64,000 nt of DNA from Psychromonas sp. SP041 (GTDB lineage: Bacteria > Pseudomonadota > Gammaproteobacteria > Enterobacterales > Psychromonadaceae). Each line of letters begins with the position of its first letter. The stretch's first letter is position 1. Location: contig NZ_CBRF02000002.1 of NCBI RefSeq assembly GCF_000470315.2, positions 1 through 64,000 of the forward strand. Reading direction: 5' to 3'. Position numbers and translations under genes: made by a program. This document shows, piece by piece, positions 17,552-27,453 of the stretch. Below the pieces are notes generated by a model, which ran no database searches, was not told where the DNA came from, and was given only the letters and a program-made list of their open reading frames with translations.

Positions 17552-18802
17552 TTATGCTTGAACTAACGCTTTTAACATTTGGTAGTCTGGCGACTTTTTA
17601 TCATTAACATCACAAATTCTCAGCAAGTCATCAATAAAGTGCATCAGTGCTCGCTGTTCTATTTCTTTAATACTTTCTTTAACAACGGGTAGCAGCATGT
17701 GGTACATACTGGCGGCGCCAAAGTCACCAAAAATAATATTTGATTGCTGATCAAACAAGGTATTGTGTGCATAAAGGTCACCATGACAAACCTGGTTATC
17801 ATGCAAATGCTCAAACACTTGTTGCATCTGATCGACCATTTTTTTAATGCTAGCAATCGATAAGCTAAATCCTGATTCAAAAGTATCACGCGTACAGGTT
17901 TGAAAGTCAGGCGGTAAACCCAGGTTTTTAAAGTGAGTCGGGATCAGTTCCATCACTAATGCTAAATAATGACTTTCATTCACTTGCGCGACGGACTTCA
18001 CCAAGTTTTTATGATGACCTAATTTTAAACAAGCTTGTAATTCGTCTTGAGGATACCCATCGCTCGTCACTTCCCCTTTAAAGACTTTAACTGCAATATC
18101 TTCTGGAAAAGCGTTCTCTTGATTCGCTGTATCAGTCCAATTAGCCTGATAAATAATACCTGATGCGCCTTGACCTAATACCTCTAATAAACGGTAATCC
18201 GTTGAAGCAACTTCGGGAACCGATTTGATTTCTAAATCAGTTTCACAAAATGGATTACCAGAAAAAGCTAACCAAGCCAATTTAGGCAAGATTAATAATT
18301 GTATTGGAAAAGCCAATAACTGGTTGGCAGAAATACGTAATAGCTCTAGGTTAACTAGTTGGTCTGTACTTTTTGGTAATCGGCTAAGTTGGTTACCTGC
18401 TAGGGCGAGTTTCTGTAAACGCGTTCGCTCACCTAATGCCTCCGGCAAACTGGTTATTTTATTATCAGTTAAAATTAACCAACGTAGTTGTAGTGGCAAT
18501 GATTCAGCCGGTACTTCCTGGATTTGGTTTGATTTAAAACCAACCATTTCTAATAATGGACAACCACCTAAAGCGGTTGGTAGTACTTTGAAGCAATTAT
18601 TAGAAACAAAAATAATTTTAAGGTGAGTCAGTTGTTTTATTTCATCAGGCAAGGTGCTTAATTGATTATTTGATAAATCTAATATCTCTAAGCTATCAGC
18701 TAAGGTTAGAATTTCCATTGGAAATTCTGTTAAATTTTCGGATAGTTGTAAGCGCTTAATGCCTGTTAGTTTTCCTGCTTTAAGTTGTGCAAGACTATGC
18801 AA
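17552..18802 (-). CDS. Leucine-rich-repeat protein fused to a Ser/Thr protein kinase
   Basis: 416 residues. Residues about 15-185 are 7-8 leucine-rich repeats of the LPxxL...LxLxxNxL type. Residues about 200-410 are a eukaryotic-type kinase: glycine loop LGQGASGIIY, lysine in IAVKVFKG, catalytic loop HGDLYAHNTLF (HGD instead of HRD) and GDFGAAS (DFG). All catalytic residues are present, though the C-lobe is short. It lacks a membrane segment or signal peptide, so it is cytoplasmic. The LRR-kinase order recurs in marine gammaproteobacteria; substrates are unknown. No phosphatase gene adjoins. Confidence 0.9.
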   Translation of the reverse strand: MHSLAQLKAGKLTGIKRLQLSENLTEFPMEILTLADSLEILDLSNNQLSTLPDEIKQLTHLKIIFVSNNCFKVLPTALGGCPLLEMVGFKSNQIQEVPAESLPLQLRWLILTDNKITSLPEALGERTRLQKLALAGNQLSRLPKSTDQLVNLELLRISANQLLAFPIQLLILPKLAWLAFSGNPFCETDLEIKSVPEVASTDYRLLEVLGQGASGIIYQANWTDTANQENAFPEDIAVKVFKGEVTSDGYPQDELQACLKLGHHKNLVKSVAQVNESHYLALVMELIPTHFKNLGLPPDFQTCTRDTFESGFSLSIASIKKMVDQMQQVFEHLHDNQVCHGDLYAHNTLFDQQSNIIFGDFGAASMYHMLLPVVKESIKEIEQRALMHFIDDLLRICDVNDKKSPDYQMLKALVQA

Positions 18803-19018
18803 AATAGAATTCCTAATGATTAAATAAATAATTGTTTTGATGTTGAGATTGTAACGTGAAGTTATATTTTTACTATAACTAGGCGTTATTTTTATTTTAA
18901 ACGGTCACGAAGCTTACCATTATTTTTATTACTATGTTTGCCACTATATTGATGACGCTATTTATTATTGTCTTTTTATAGCGACCACCTTACTTAATGG
19001 TTGTTACATAAATAGATT

Positions 19019-19729
19019 TTATAACTTACTAATCGCTAACATAGCGCCGTACATGATAGGTTGATGGATGAGGTAAATCGCTAATGAGTGTCTGCCAAGA
19101 AAGGCGAGTTTATTACTCATCATATTTTCTGCTATTTTGATATTAAATAACGACTTGTGCATGACATAAATGCCAATTAATACCGGCGAAATCCATGGGA
19201 TAAAGCTCACTAAGTCAGTCGTTTTTCGAGGAATACCTAAGTGTTCTACTGACCATAGCCAGATAGGTCGCATACTTATCCAATCCAATTGGTAACTTAT
19301 CAAGCAAGTAACACCAATCACCAAGGCGGTGGTGGGGAAGCGAGCGAATATTACTGATATGGGTAAAGCCACGGCAATAAAGTGAATGATGCCAAAATAC
19401 ACCCAAGCATTCGGGTACATAAATAAGCTGCCGACGGTCAGTAATAAAGCAACGACAACTAACTTCGTCACTGCTTTACTGAGTTTTATTAAGTTTACGT
19501 GCGTCGAATAAACTAAGTAGCTACTCATTCCTACCGCTAATAAAAAGCCAGATACAATAACGGCTCTAAATACACGCCATTCAATATCTTTATTGGTATT
19601 AATGTCTAACCAGTCGAAAGCAGCAAGGTTATAGCAAAAGTGAAATATCACCATCAATACAATCGCCATACCACGTAATATATCGACTTCATTGACTCTG
19701 ACATTACGTGTGTTTGATAGATTGCTCAC
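19019..19729 (-). CDS. DUF1624 (heparan-alpha-glucosaminide N-acetyltransferase-like) membrane protein
   Basis: 236 residues with about seven membrane segments. The N-terminal VNEVDILRGMAIVLMVIFHFCYN is the hallmark of the DUF1624/acyltransferase-3-like group: Asp-Arg pair, then His. The C-terminal IYLIHQPIMYG is also typical. The family relates to lysosomal HGSNAT, which acetylates glucosamine across the membrane. The bacterial role is probably acetylation of an envelope sugar, but this is inference. It lies downstream of argO on the same strand. Confidence 0.85.
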   Translation of the reverse strand: MSNLSNTRNVRVNEVDILRGMAIVLMVIFHFCYNLAAFDWLDINTNKDIEWRVFRAVIVSGFLLAVGMSSYLVYSTHVNLIKLSKAVTKLVVVALLLTVGSLFMYPNAWVYFGIIHFIAVALPISVIFARFPTTALVIGVTCLISYQLDWISMRPIWLWSVEHLGIPRKTTDLVSFIPWISPVLIGIYVMHKSLFNIKIAENMMSNKLAFLGRHSLAIYLIHQPIMYGAMLAISKL

Positions 19730-19801
19730 TGGTGACTTCCTTTTATCTTTTAACTATTCTCTAATCGCATTGTGATTACTTCCTACTTTTAAAGTAATCA
19801 T

Positions 19802-20416
19802 TTAATTTGTAACAACATAATATAGTAAATAAGCTGCAATCACCCACATCATAATAGCAATAACAAAGTCGATAATTTGTTGGCTTTTAGGTTTAGATAA
19901 AATAGGAGCTAATTTTTGACCTAATAAAGAAAGGCCAAAGAACCAAATAAATGAAGCGCTTACACCGCCGAAGACAAACCAAGGACGTTGCTCTGCGGTT
20001 AGGTTTGCTGCAAACCCACCTAATATAACAATGGTATCAATGTACACATGTGGGTTTAAAATTGTAAATGCACAACAAGCTAATACGATAGCTTTGAAGC
20101 TTCTACTCTTGTCGTCAGTTTGTAAATTATTGCCGCCTGCAAACGCACTCTTAAAGCATAAAGAACCGTAATAGAACATAAAAATTGCACCGAGTATGCC
20201 AATACTAGTTAGTAACCATGGAAAAGTCGTAAATACTTTTGCACCTCCCCATACACCGACAGACATAAAGATGGCATCCGCAAGTGAACAAAATGTCGCA
20301 ACAAATAAATGATGTTGACGACGTATCCCTTGATTTAATACAAACGCATTCTGCATGCCTATTGGCATAATTAAGGTGGCCATTAATGTTAAACCAGTAA
20401 AGTAGGTGCTGAACAT
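19802..20416 (-). CDS. argO: LysE/ArgO-type amino acid exporter
   Basis: 204 residues, six membrane segments. LysE family; ArgO exports arginine (and canavanine or lysine). It shows the family start GMQNAFVLNQGIRRQHHL and NPHVYIDTIVILGG (Asn-Pro-His in the fourth segment). It is divergent from an ArgP-type LysR regulator across 219 bases. In E. coli, ArgP activates argO in response to arginine, and the same regulation is expected here. Confidence 0.92.
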   Translation of the reverse strand: MFSTYFTGLTLMATLIMPIGMQNAFVLNQGIRRQHHLFVATFCSLADAIFMSVGVWGGAKVFTTFPWLLTSIGILGAIFMFYYGSLCFKSAFAGGNNLQTDDKSRSFKAIVLACCAFTILNPHVYIDTIVILGGFAANLTAEQRPWFVFGGVSASFIWFFGLSLLGQKLAPILSKPKSQQIIDFVIAIMMWVIAAYLLYYVVTN

Positions 20417-20635
20417 AGATACTCATGATAGGTGATGAAAAAGAGGGGGCTACTATAATTTTATTTAAACTGTTAGTGTAGCTAATAAATTTAATGTTTA
20501 ATTAAAATTTCTAATGTGGCGCGTAAATGTTGTTAATACGAGTAACTCAATATTGTTAACGTTGCTTTTGACGTTTACTAACGTATTTATTTTAAATCTC
20601 TAAGAAAGTGATTTTTAAATTAAGGTCGTGATGGA

Positions 20636-21532
20636 ATGGATTTAAGTAATGTTGATTATAAGCTGTTAAAAGCGTTAGATGCAGTGGTGATGGAGCAAAG
20701 TTTCGACCGTGCTGCGCAACGTCTTTTTATTACCCAGTCAGCCGTGTCTCAGCGTATCAAGTTACTTGAAAAACACTTTGGTGAGCCGTTACTGATCCGT
20801 TCAACGCCACCTCAGGCTTCCCACTTAGGGCGTTTATTACTAGGGCATTATCAACGAGTATTACAATTAGAGATGGAGCTTAACCAACAGTTAGATCTCC
20901 AAAGCAATCAAGCCCAAACGTTGCCTTTAGCGGTTAATGCAGATAGCTTAGCGAGTTGGCTAATTACTGCATTAAGCCCGTTACTGCAGACTAAAAACAT
21001 TCAATTAAATTTATTTGTTCAAGACGAATCGACTACCTGGGAAAGAATGCGCAGTGGAGAAGCATTAGCTTGTTTAAGCAGTAAAGCTAAAGCCATTAGC
21101 GGTAGTGATAGTCATTTTTTGGGTTATATGGAATATGTGTGCGTGGCGAGCCCTGACTTTATAGAACGTTTCTTTAAACAAGGCGTGAATAAGCAAACAT
21201 TACAACATGCGCCTGCAATGTCTTTCGATCAGTATGACGATATGCATTTAGCTTTTTTACGTGAACACTTTGGGTTACAAATGGGCCAATATCCTTGCCA
21301 TACGATACGTTCATCTGAAGCTTTTATTGATTTAACACTTGCCAGTGGTGCTTATAGTTTTAATAGTCACTTCAGTGTTGAAACGCATTTAAAAAGTGGT
21401 CGGCTGGTGGATATTTTACCAGAACATAAGGTACGTGTTCCTTTGTACTGGCATTGTTGGCAATTAGGCGGCGAATTAATGCAGCAGTTGAGTGAACAAG
21501 TGATCGATTACGCTCGACAAGTGCTGAAATAA
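20636..21532 (+). CDS. argP: ArgP (IciA) LysR-family regulator of arginine export
   Basis: 298 residues. The HTH at about 1-60 (DYKLLKALDAVVMEQSFDRAAQRLFITQSAVSQRIK, given here in family order) and GEPLLIRSTPP match ArgP closely. The effector domain follows, with SFDQYDDMH near the middle. ArgP responds to arginine/lysine and drives argO. The divergent argO confirms the assignment. The chosen ATG (20636) follows AAGG by about 11 bases; an ATG five bases upstream is out of frame. Confidence 0.92.
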   Translation: MDLSNVDYKLLKALDAVVMEQSFDRAAQRLFITQSAVSQRIKLLEKHFGEPLLIRSTPPQASHLGRLLLGHYQRVLQLEMELNQQLDLQSNQAQTLPLAVNADSLASWLITALSPLLQTKNIQLNLFVQDESTTWERMRSGEALACLSSKAKAISGSDSHFLGYMEYVCVASPDFIERFFKQGVNKQTLQHAPAMSFDQYDDMHLAFLREHFGLQMGQYPCHTIRSSEAFIDLTLASGAYSFNSHFSVETHLKSGRLVDILPEHKVRVPLYWHCWQLGGELMQQLSEQVIDYARQVLK

Positions 21533-21637
21533 CATCTCAGTTTATTTAATTATATTCAACTCTATTTAATCATACTTAACTGCTTTTCACTTAGGTTCAG
21601 CACTTAAATTCAAGATGATATTAATACTAATTTTATA

Positions 21638-22084
21638 TTAAAGCTGAAGTGGATCATGGAGCTCTAATGTCCAAACGTCATTACTTTTAGCAAGACAGAT
21701 ATCAGCTAAAGTGTGTTTATTTAATTCATCTAGAAACGCCTTCATAGCTCTATTTAAAATCGGTTTAACAAGGCAAACACTTTGTAATCGACAAGGTGGT
21801 TCTGAACAATTGATTGGATCAAGCGTGTTTTCCATGATCGAAACAACGTCACCTAAGTTAATTAAATCAGCGGGCTTAGCTAACTTAATACCGCCGCTTT
21901 TTCCTCTAACCGTTTGAATAAATCCTGCTTTCCCTAAATGGTGAACAACTTTGGTTAAATGATTAAATGAGATACCAAAAAGTGAAGCAATATCGGTCGC
22001 TTTAGATAATGACTCTTGATCAAGTTGTGTATTGAGATAAATTAAAACACGAATCGCATAATCCGTATGTTTAGTTAATTGCAA
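21638..22084 (-). CDS. nsrR: Rrf2-family nitric-oxide-sensing repressor NsrR
   Basis: 148 residues. The winged HTH spans about 1-75 (SFNHLTKVVHHLGKAGFIQTVRGKSGG). Three cluster cysteines, Cys93, Cys98 and Cys104 (NCSEPPCRLQSVC), match the spacing in E. coli NsrR. Nitric oxide damages the [Fe-S] cluster and releases DNA. It is divergent from hmp, and an NsrR-like palindrome lies in the 235-base gap, fitting local control of NO detoxification. Confidence 0.93.
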   Translation of the reverse strand: MQLTKHTDYAIRVLIYLNTQLDQESLSKATDIASLFGISFNHLTKVVHHLGKAGFIQTVRGKSGGIKLAKPADLINLGDVVSIMENTLDPINCSEPPCRLQSVCLVKPILNRAMKAFLDELNKHTLADICLAKSNDVWTLELHDPLQL

Positions 22085-22227
22085 TGTGTCGACCTTTTCA
22101 TTGTATAAATCCTTTTATTCTCATCGATAAGCTAATTTTTATGGGCAGCGAATCGTCTTCGTTTCTGTTGTTTTTTATATTGATATTTTCTATTGTAACG
22201 TAGAAGCTATTTTTATATTTTTTAATT

Positions 22228-22247
22228 ATGCATTTTATTTGCATCTT
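22228..22247 (+). promoter_or_regulatory. NsrR operator upstream of hmp
   Basis: ATGCATTTTATTTGCATCTT contains the partial palindrome ATGCATTT/ATTTGCAT, resembling the gammaproteobacterial NsrR site. It lies about 75 bases before the hmp start and 144 bases before nsrR. Confidence 0.7.
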
Positions 22248-22319
22248 TTAAAATAAGTATTTAATATGCCAGTTATAAATTTAAACAAGTATTTTAAATG
22301 CAACTTAAAAGGGCGAGTT

Positions 22320-23513
22320 ATGTTAACTGACAATGAAATAAAAATTATAAAATCAAGTGCACCTGCGTTAGCTGAATACGGAGAACAGATCACTGGGCGT
22401 TTTTACCAAATTTTATTAGAGAAAAACCCTGAATTAAAAAATATTTTTAATATGACAAACCAAAAAAGTGGTAATCAAAAGCAAGCGTTAGCAATGGCGG
22501 TTTATGCTTTTTCTAAATACGTTGATAATTTATCAGTTATTTTGGGGGACGTTGAACGTATCGCTCAAAAGCATGCAAGTTTAGGTATCAAACCAGAACA
22601 CTATCCATTAGTTGGCGCGGCGTTGTTGGAGTCAATTAAAGAAATATTAAATCCAGGTGATGACGTTATTTCAGCTTGGGCAAGCGGTTATGGTGTATTA
22701 GCTAATGTATTCATTGAAAGAGAAAAACAGCTATACCAAGAGAGCGCAGAAAAAGAGGGCGGATGGTCAGAAACGCGTGAATTTACTGTAGTGAAAAAAC
22801 ACCAAGAAACGCCATTAATCACATCATTCTATTTACAGCCTAGCGACCAAGGTAAAGTCTCTGCCTATCAAGCAGGGCAATATATTGCATTACATTTACA
22901 TCCTGAAGGCGCACCAAATCATCAAATTCGTCAATACAGTTTATCTAGTGCGTTTGATCAAAGCGGCTATCGTATTTCAGTTAAAAAAGAACAGAATGAA
23001 CAGGGTGATGGTTTAATTTCTAACTATTTACATGAGAAGCTTGAACAAGGCGGTACGGTACAAGTTTCTAACCCTTATGGTGAGTTTGTATTGCAGGAAA
23101 CACAGCGCCCAGTGGTATTAATTAGTGGTGGTGTAGGCATTACGCCAATGCAAGCCATGCTAGAAACATTAACCACTCAGACTCCATCTCGAGAAACACA
23201 TTTTGTACACGGTACATTGGATGAATTACATCACGCATTTAAAAGTAAATTAGATGAATTAGCGGATGCTGGAAAAGTACAGGCTCATATTTTTTATCAA
23301 GATAAAGAGACATCATCTCAAAAAGATAAATTCCACCAAGGTATTATCAATATTGATGCTATTAAAGCCGATTTGCCATTAACAGAAGCTGAGTTTTATA
23401 TTTGTGGTCCATTAGCGATGATGAAAGCGGTATATAAGCAATTAAAAGCGCTGCAGGTTAATGATGATCAAATATTTTATGAAGTATTCGGTCCTTCTAA
23501 AACATTAGCTTAA
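22320..23513 (+). CDS. hmp: Flavohemoprotein Hmp, nitric oxide dioxygenase
   Basis: 397 residues. It converts NO and oxygen to nitrate using NAD(P)H, FAD and haem. The globin domain is about 1-140 (proximal His in QKHASLGIKPEHY). The FAD domain has RQYSLSSA, and the NAD domain has VLISGGVGITPMQAML and FYICGPLAMMK. I placed the start at ATG 22320, preceded by AAAGGGCGAG, because this gives the usual Hmp length and start (LTDNEIKIIK). The longer frame from 22266 would add 18 unusual residues. Divergent nsrR is the likely repressor. Confidence 0.95.
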   Translation: MLTDNEIKIIKSSAPALAEYGEQITGRFYQILLEKNPELKNIFNMTNQKSGNQKQALAMAVYAFSKYVDNLSVILGDVERIAQKHASLGIKPEHYPLVGAALLESIKEILNPGDDVISAWASGYGVLANVFIEREKQLYQESAEKEGGWSETREFTVVKKHQETPLITSFYLQPSDQGKVSAYQAGQYIALHLHPEGAPNHQIRQYSLSSAFDQSGYRISVKKEQNEQGDGLISNYLHEKLEQGGTVQVSNPYGEFVLQETQRPVVLISGGVGITPMQAMLETLTTQTPSRETHFVHGTLDELHHAFKSKLDELADAGKVQAHIFYQDKETSSQKDKFHQGIINIDAIKADLPLTEAEFYICGPLAMMKAVYKQLKALQVNDDQIFYEVFGPSKTLA

Positions 23514-23692
23514 GTCTCTTTGAGGGATATTTTAATATCAAAGTCACTTATTAATTGATTCTGTATGCACGCTTCTGTGTTTAACATGGATTCTTTAACA
23601 TAGATTCTTTAACAAAGTGACTCGTTGAAGGTATGCCTTAAAAGTAGTCTCAAGTGATTGAATTTTATTGGATATAAAGGTGGTACGAAAAG

Positions 23693-25327
23693 TTACGCGA
23701 CCCCTTTAATCTTTTTGAGTTCATGACGTAACGCATTTAATCGTTCAGCATGCATTTCTGGTAAATGAGTGTTATTTAATAAGGCAATACTGCTTTGAAA
23801 TTGTGTTATCAACTCATCTTTATTAGCAGGTTTTTCTTGTAGCATATGAATAAATACTTGAGATCGATTTAAGATAGCACCAGAATTCAGCGGTTCTAAT
23901 ATTAATGCTCTTTCAAAACTGTCTAATGCTGCTTGGTATTCGTTGGCTGTAAAAAATTCAATACCTGCTTTATTGTAACCTTTAAAGTTTTCAATACGTT
24001 TTGTTAATAAATCACCGGTATATTTCTTAACATTAATGGCAGTTGTCGGGTCAATAATATGTCGCTGTTTAAGCTCTTCTAAGAGCGGCTCTGCTTCATC
24101 AAACTCACCGATATTTAATAACGAGAATGAGCTTTCTATTAAAAAAGTCGTATCAAAATCGACAACCGCTTGATTGGTATTCTTTAAGGTATTAAATATA
24201 CGGCGTTTCGCTTTAAGTGGTTCATTCAGCGCAAAATGAACATTAGCCTGATATATTTCATCGAAGCCATTAAAATTAAAATCTTTATTTTTGCCTTCTT
24301 CAAAGCGGCTTTGATACAGAGCAGAAGACACTTTTTTCAATATGAGTCTTCGTTCTCCCATGTCTTTTTCTTGTTTCGCTAAATCAATAATACTGCGTAG
24401 ATAGTTAGCAAGATGGCAAGGGTCAGGGTAAAAAGAGCTACGGCTTAAATGTAAAATAGAGTAGTAGCTATTGAGCATGACAACATACTCTTCCATTTCA
24501 TTCGCTAATAAGGCAACTTCTTGGTGACGCTCAATACTATGATGTGTGGTATTTGCCGCTTGAGTTAATATACTTAAGGCGTTATTTAATTGGCCGTCTC
24601 TTTTGTATGAACGGGCCAACCATCCATAAGCTTCCATTTGTAATGGAGCGTCTTCAATCAAGCGCGTTAATATCTCGATTGATTTTTTATATTCCTTTTG
24701 TAGAAAGTAGGATCTTCCTAAGCTTATACAAGGACGCACTAACGGTCTTAGCTCAATTAAAGGTTTTAAAATACGATCTGCATTCTCAAAATCTTCTGTT
24801 TGAATATAAATTTCTGCGAGTAAATTTTTACATAGGTTTCTATACTCGGGGGCTTGGTCAATTTTTTGCTGGCAAAGTGAGATAGCTAATTCGTACTTCT
24901 TATCTGCAATCGCTCTATAAATGGCTTGTAGCATTACCTTACGATGTGTTGCTGCAGTTAAGCGAGTACTTAGTTGAACAGGAGAAAAAGGCTTCATTAG
25001 ATAATCGTCGGGCGACTTTTCAATCGCTGTTAATACCATTCTTTTATTACTATCACCTGTGATAATAAAGCACAGAGCATGGTCTGGTATTAGATCGTTT
25101 TTCTTTAAATAATCCAATAGCTGCACGCCATTTTTCCCCGAACCTAGGTTGTAATCCAGAAGATAAATATCAAATCTAACCACATTCGCTATTTTAACCG
25201 CTTGTTCGATGGTATCGACAAACGTAATGTCTTTGGCTCCTTGGTTGGTCAACATGGCTTTAAGCATCACATGAAATGCTTTTTGATCATCTACTATTAA
25301 GATTTTTTTATCATGGTAATGAAACAT
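23693..25327 (-). CDS. Response regulator with C-terminal TPR region
   Basis: 544 residues. The receiver domain is about 5-125: acid pocket Asp13/Asp14, phospho-acceptor Asp58 in YLLDYNLG, Thr in ITGD, Lys in LMKPFSP. The remainder is helical tetratricopeptide-like repeats (ELAISLCQQKIDQ, ADRILKPLIEL, KKSIEILTRLI, AALDSFERALILEPLNSGA), so output is by protein contact and not by DNA binding. No histidine kinase is adjacent. It resembles TPR response regulators of Vibrio and Shewanella; the partner is unknown. Confidence 0.9.
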   Translation of the reverse strand: MFHYHDKKILIVDDQKAFHVMLKAMLTNQGAKDITFVDTIEQAVKIANVVRFDIYLLDYNLGSGKNGVQLLDYLKKNDLIPDHALCFIITGDSNKRMVLTAIEKSPDDYLMKPFSPVQLSTRLTAATHRKVMLQAIYRAIADKKYELAISLCQQKIDQAPEYRNLCKNLLAEIYIQTEDFENADRILKPLIELRPLVRPCISLGRSYFLQKEYKKSIEILTRLIEDAPLQMEAYGWLARSYKRDGQLNNALSILTQAANTTHHSIERHQEVALLANEMEEYVVMLNSYYSILHLSRSSFYPDPCHLANYLRSIIDLAKQEKDMGERRLILKKVSSALYQSRFEEGKNKDFNFNGFDEIYQANVHFALNEPLKAKRRIFNTLKNTNQAVVDFDTTFLIESSFSLLNIGEFDEAEPLLEELKQRHIIDPTTAINVKKYTGDLLTKRIENFKGYNKAGIEFFTANEYQAALDSFERALILEPLNSGAILNRSQVFIHMLQEKPANKDELITQFQSSIALLNNTHLPEMHAERLNALRHELKKIKGVA

Positions 25328-25753
25328 AATTGATACCGGTTAAATTAAACAAAAGACTAAAAAATTAAAAAAGACGAAACAAAACTCATGTTAATCATTT
25401 AAGACGCTGTCAACGTTAAAGAGAAAAAAGAGTATGTGATGCCAGTCAAATAAATAGTTTATCTATTTTGCTTGTTAAAACAGCCGACTCCCTAGTTGTA
25501 AATGTCTGTTATATTTACGAAATTTATAATCAAGAAATAGATTGTATTAACAGTTTAAATAGACGTTTTATTTAATATGATTGGTATGAGTAGGATTGTA
25601 GAGTATTTTTGTTTATAAAAAACTTTTTTAAAAGTCATAAAAATAGCAATAAAATCAATTTTTAAGAAGTGTATTTATAATGTAAATAAGGAAATTAGCA
25701 ATATTTAAGCAGAGTATTGAAACTTGATGGCCTCAAGTTAATTGAACATGAAA
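25328..25753. other. AT-rich intergenic region between the response regulator and tRNA-Tyr
   Basis: 426 bases with no open frame or strong hairpin. It carries the promoter region of the response-regulator gene and the 3' trailer of the tRNA on the same strand. Confidence 0.5.
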
Positions 25754-25837
25754 TGGTGGAGGGAGGTGGATTCGAACCACCGAAGCTTTCGCGACAGATT
25801 TACAATCTGTTCCCTTTGGCCACTCGGGAACCCCTCC
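25754..25837 (-). tRNA. tRNA-Tyr (GUA)
   Basis: The - strand folds as a class II tRNA. The acceptor GGAGGGG pairs with the segment before an encoded CCA. The anticodon arm is ACAGA-TTGTAAA-TCTGT with anticodon GTA. A long variable arm follows, then the T arm with GGTTCGAATCC. The length is about 84 with the CCA. It is single, not in a cluster with tuf or other tRNAs. Confidence 0.97.
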
Positions 25838-25972
25838 GTTATTTCGAGATGCATAATATCAGAAAATGATCGCTTGTGAAGATTAAAATTGAAAAAACAC
25901 TAAATAAAATCAGGTTGTTGCCGATAAAGAGAATACTTTATTAAACAATAAGCGTGAGGAAGTGTTTTTAGT

Positions 25973-26521
25973 ATGAATATTGAGCATCTTAACCAACAGA
26001 TCGTTATCAACGAATGGCAACTAGGACAACAGCTAAATACTGCTGTTCATAGTGGTACTCGTGATAAATTTAATCTGTTGTTAAGTTTTTTGTCAGATGA
26101 TGCTCGCGACTTCGCTCAGTTTGAAATCAAATCAGAAGAAGACTTACTTAAAAAACCAACTGATTTACGCGCTTACTTTGAATTACCTAACGCACAGCCC
26201 TTAGTAAATGAAGGGCCATCAGAGAAGTTATTAGTTGAATTGAATAATGATTTGCAACAAAAGAAGTTAATTGATATTCGCTTTAAACAGTTAATAACCA
26301 ATGAAGCATTATTATCAAAGCAACAAGGTGCTCAATTCCCAGAAGAGTTGTTAGATAATTTACCCTTGCTCAAGAAGCAACGTATGAATGCAGCTTATCA
26401 ATCAAATTCACTGATTGAAGAGCGTGATAGTAAAAAACCGATAGGGGTAGATGTAAGTTTATTAGATGAATATAAAAACATGGATTTAGTGAATCGACCT
26501 CTACAAGTTCATTATAAGTGA
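25973..26521 (+). CDS. Hypothetical protein, 182 residues
   Basis: Not recognised. Soluble, acidic, mostly helical, no signal peptide. It contains RDKFNLLLSFLSDDARDFAQF near 30-50 and a conserved-looking KPIGVDVSLLDEY near the end. AGGAAG stands 12 bases before the ATG. It lies next to tRNA-Tyr and upstream of a DUF3332 lipoprotein with 259 bases between, so an operon is doubtful. It reads like a lineage-specific gammaproteobacterial protein. Confidence 0.7.
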   Translation: MNIEHLNQQIVINEWQLGQQLNTAVHSGTRDKFNLLLSFLSDDARDFAQFEIKSEEDLLKKPTDLRAYFELPNAQPLVNEGPSEKLLVELNNDLQQKKLIDIRFKQLITNEALLSKQQGAQFPEELLDNLPLLKKQRMNAAYQSNSLIEERDSKKPIGVDVSLLDEYKNMDLVNRPLQVHYK

Positions 26522-26650
26522 TGTCCATTTCATAATTTTTATTTCTGATCTCTTCTTTTTCATTTGTTAGAGTTCACCTTTTACTTTTTCACTTCTTATT
26601 TCTCACTTATCACTTTTTTATTTGTTATTTTTCTCCTATTTTCATTTCAT
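26522..26650 (+). other. Pyrimidine-rich intergenic stretch
   Basis: About 125 bases made almost entirely of T and C on the + strand (runs such as TTCTTTTTCATTTG, CACTTCTTATTTCTCAC). There is no gene. It could be structure-free leader or trailer RNA. No function is evident. Confidence 0.5.
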
Positions 26651-26780
26651 ATAACGTATTTTCTGAGGCTGCTAAAGTGGACTTTGAACTTCACTTGTAA
26701 CAAGCTGTCAGAACATCAGATTTAAAAAGTTAGTTTTTATTAGTTAGTTTTTGTTTGTATATCAGGGTAGGAAAAATTTT

Positions 26781-27383
26781 ATGATGAATAAAATATCTAA
26801 AGTAGCGGTTAAGAAAGTAGCGATGGTAGCGACAGTCGCTTCATTAACGAGTGCTTTGTCGGCTTGTGTTGGTAGTAACGCTGTGACAGACAAGGTGATG
26901 CAATTTAACTTAGAAGTTGTCGATAACCGATATGCACGCGGTGGCGTAAATATATTATTATTCCCTGTTTATGCATTGACGCTGGCTGTTGATGTTGTTG
27001 TTTTTAACTCTCTTGAGTTTTGGACTGGGTCAAACCCATTAAATGGTAGCCCACATATTTTTGATTCTGAAGTGAAAACGCAATATCAAATTAATGATAA
27101 TTTAGACCCATCATTAAGAAAAGCGCCTTTAAAACCATTGTCGCAAAAGTCTGGCACTAAAGCATCGGATACTGAAAAATCTGTTTATTCTGTAGAAGTT
27201 AATCCTGTTAATGAAAACACGATTGATTACGATATTGTTTATACAACCGGTGAAAAAGCGGTATTACGTGGCGAGAAAGTAGGTGAGCTTGTTAATTTCT
27301 CATTAAATGGTGAGCATGTCACAACGGCTTCAATTGATGACTTACAAGCTTATATGGCGCCTGAGCAGAAAACTAAATCTTAG
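26781..27383 (+). CDS. DUF3332 family protein, probable lipoprotein
   Basis: 200 residues. The N-terminal segment (about 8-36) ends in a possible lipobox (TSALSAC, Cys about 29). The family core follows: VVDNRYARGGVNILLFPVYALTLAVDVVVFNSLEFWTGSNP, read in two pieces around a membrane-like stretch. I chose ATG 26781, with GTAGGA just upstream, over the earlier open-frame start at 26751. DUF3332 proteins are small envelope proteins of unknown role, often near stress or secretion genes. A terminator follows. Confidence 0.82.
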   Translation: MMNKISKVAVKKVAMVATVASLTSALSACVGSNAVTDKVMQFNLEVVDNRYARGGVNILLFPVYALTLAVDVVVFNSLEFWTGSNPLNGSPHIFDSEVKTQYQINDNLDPSLRKAPLKPLSQKSGTKASDTEKSVYSVEVNPVNENTIDYDIVYTTGEKAVLRGEKVGELVNFSLNGEHVTTASIDDLQAYMAPEQKTKS

Positions 27384-27453
27384 TCGGACAGCTGACAAGA
27401 TGAATTATTACCTGCTTGTAAAAATAATCAGGTAATAAAAAGTAGATAAAAAA

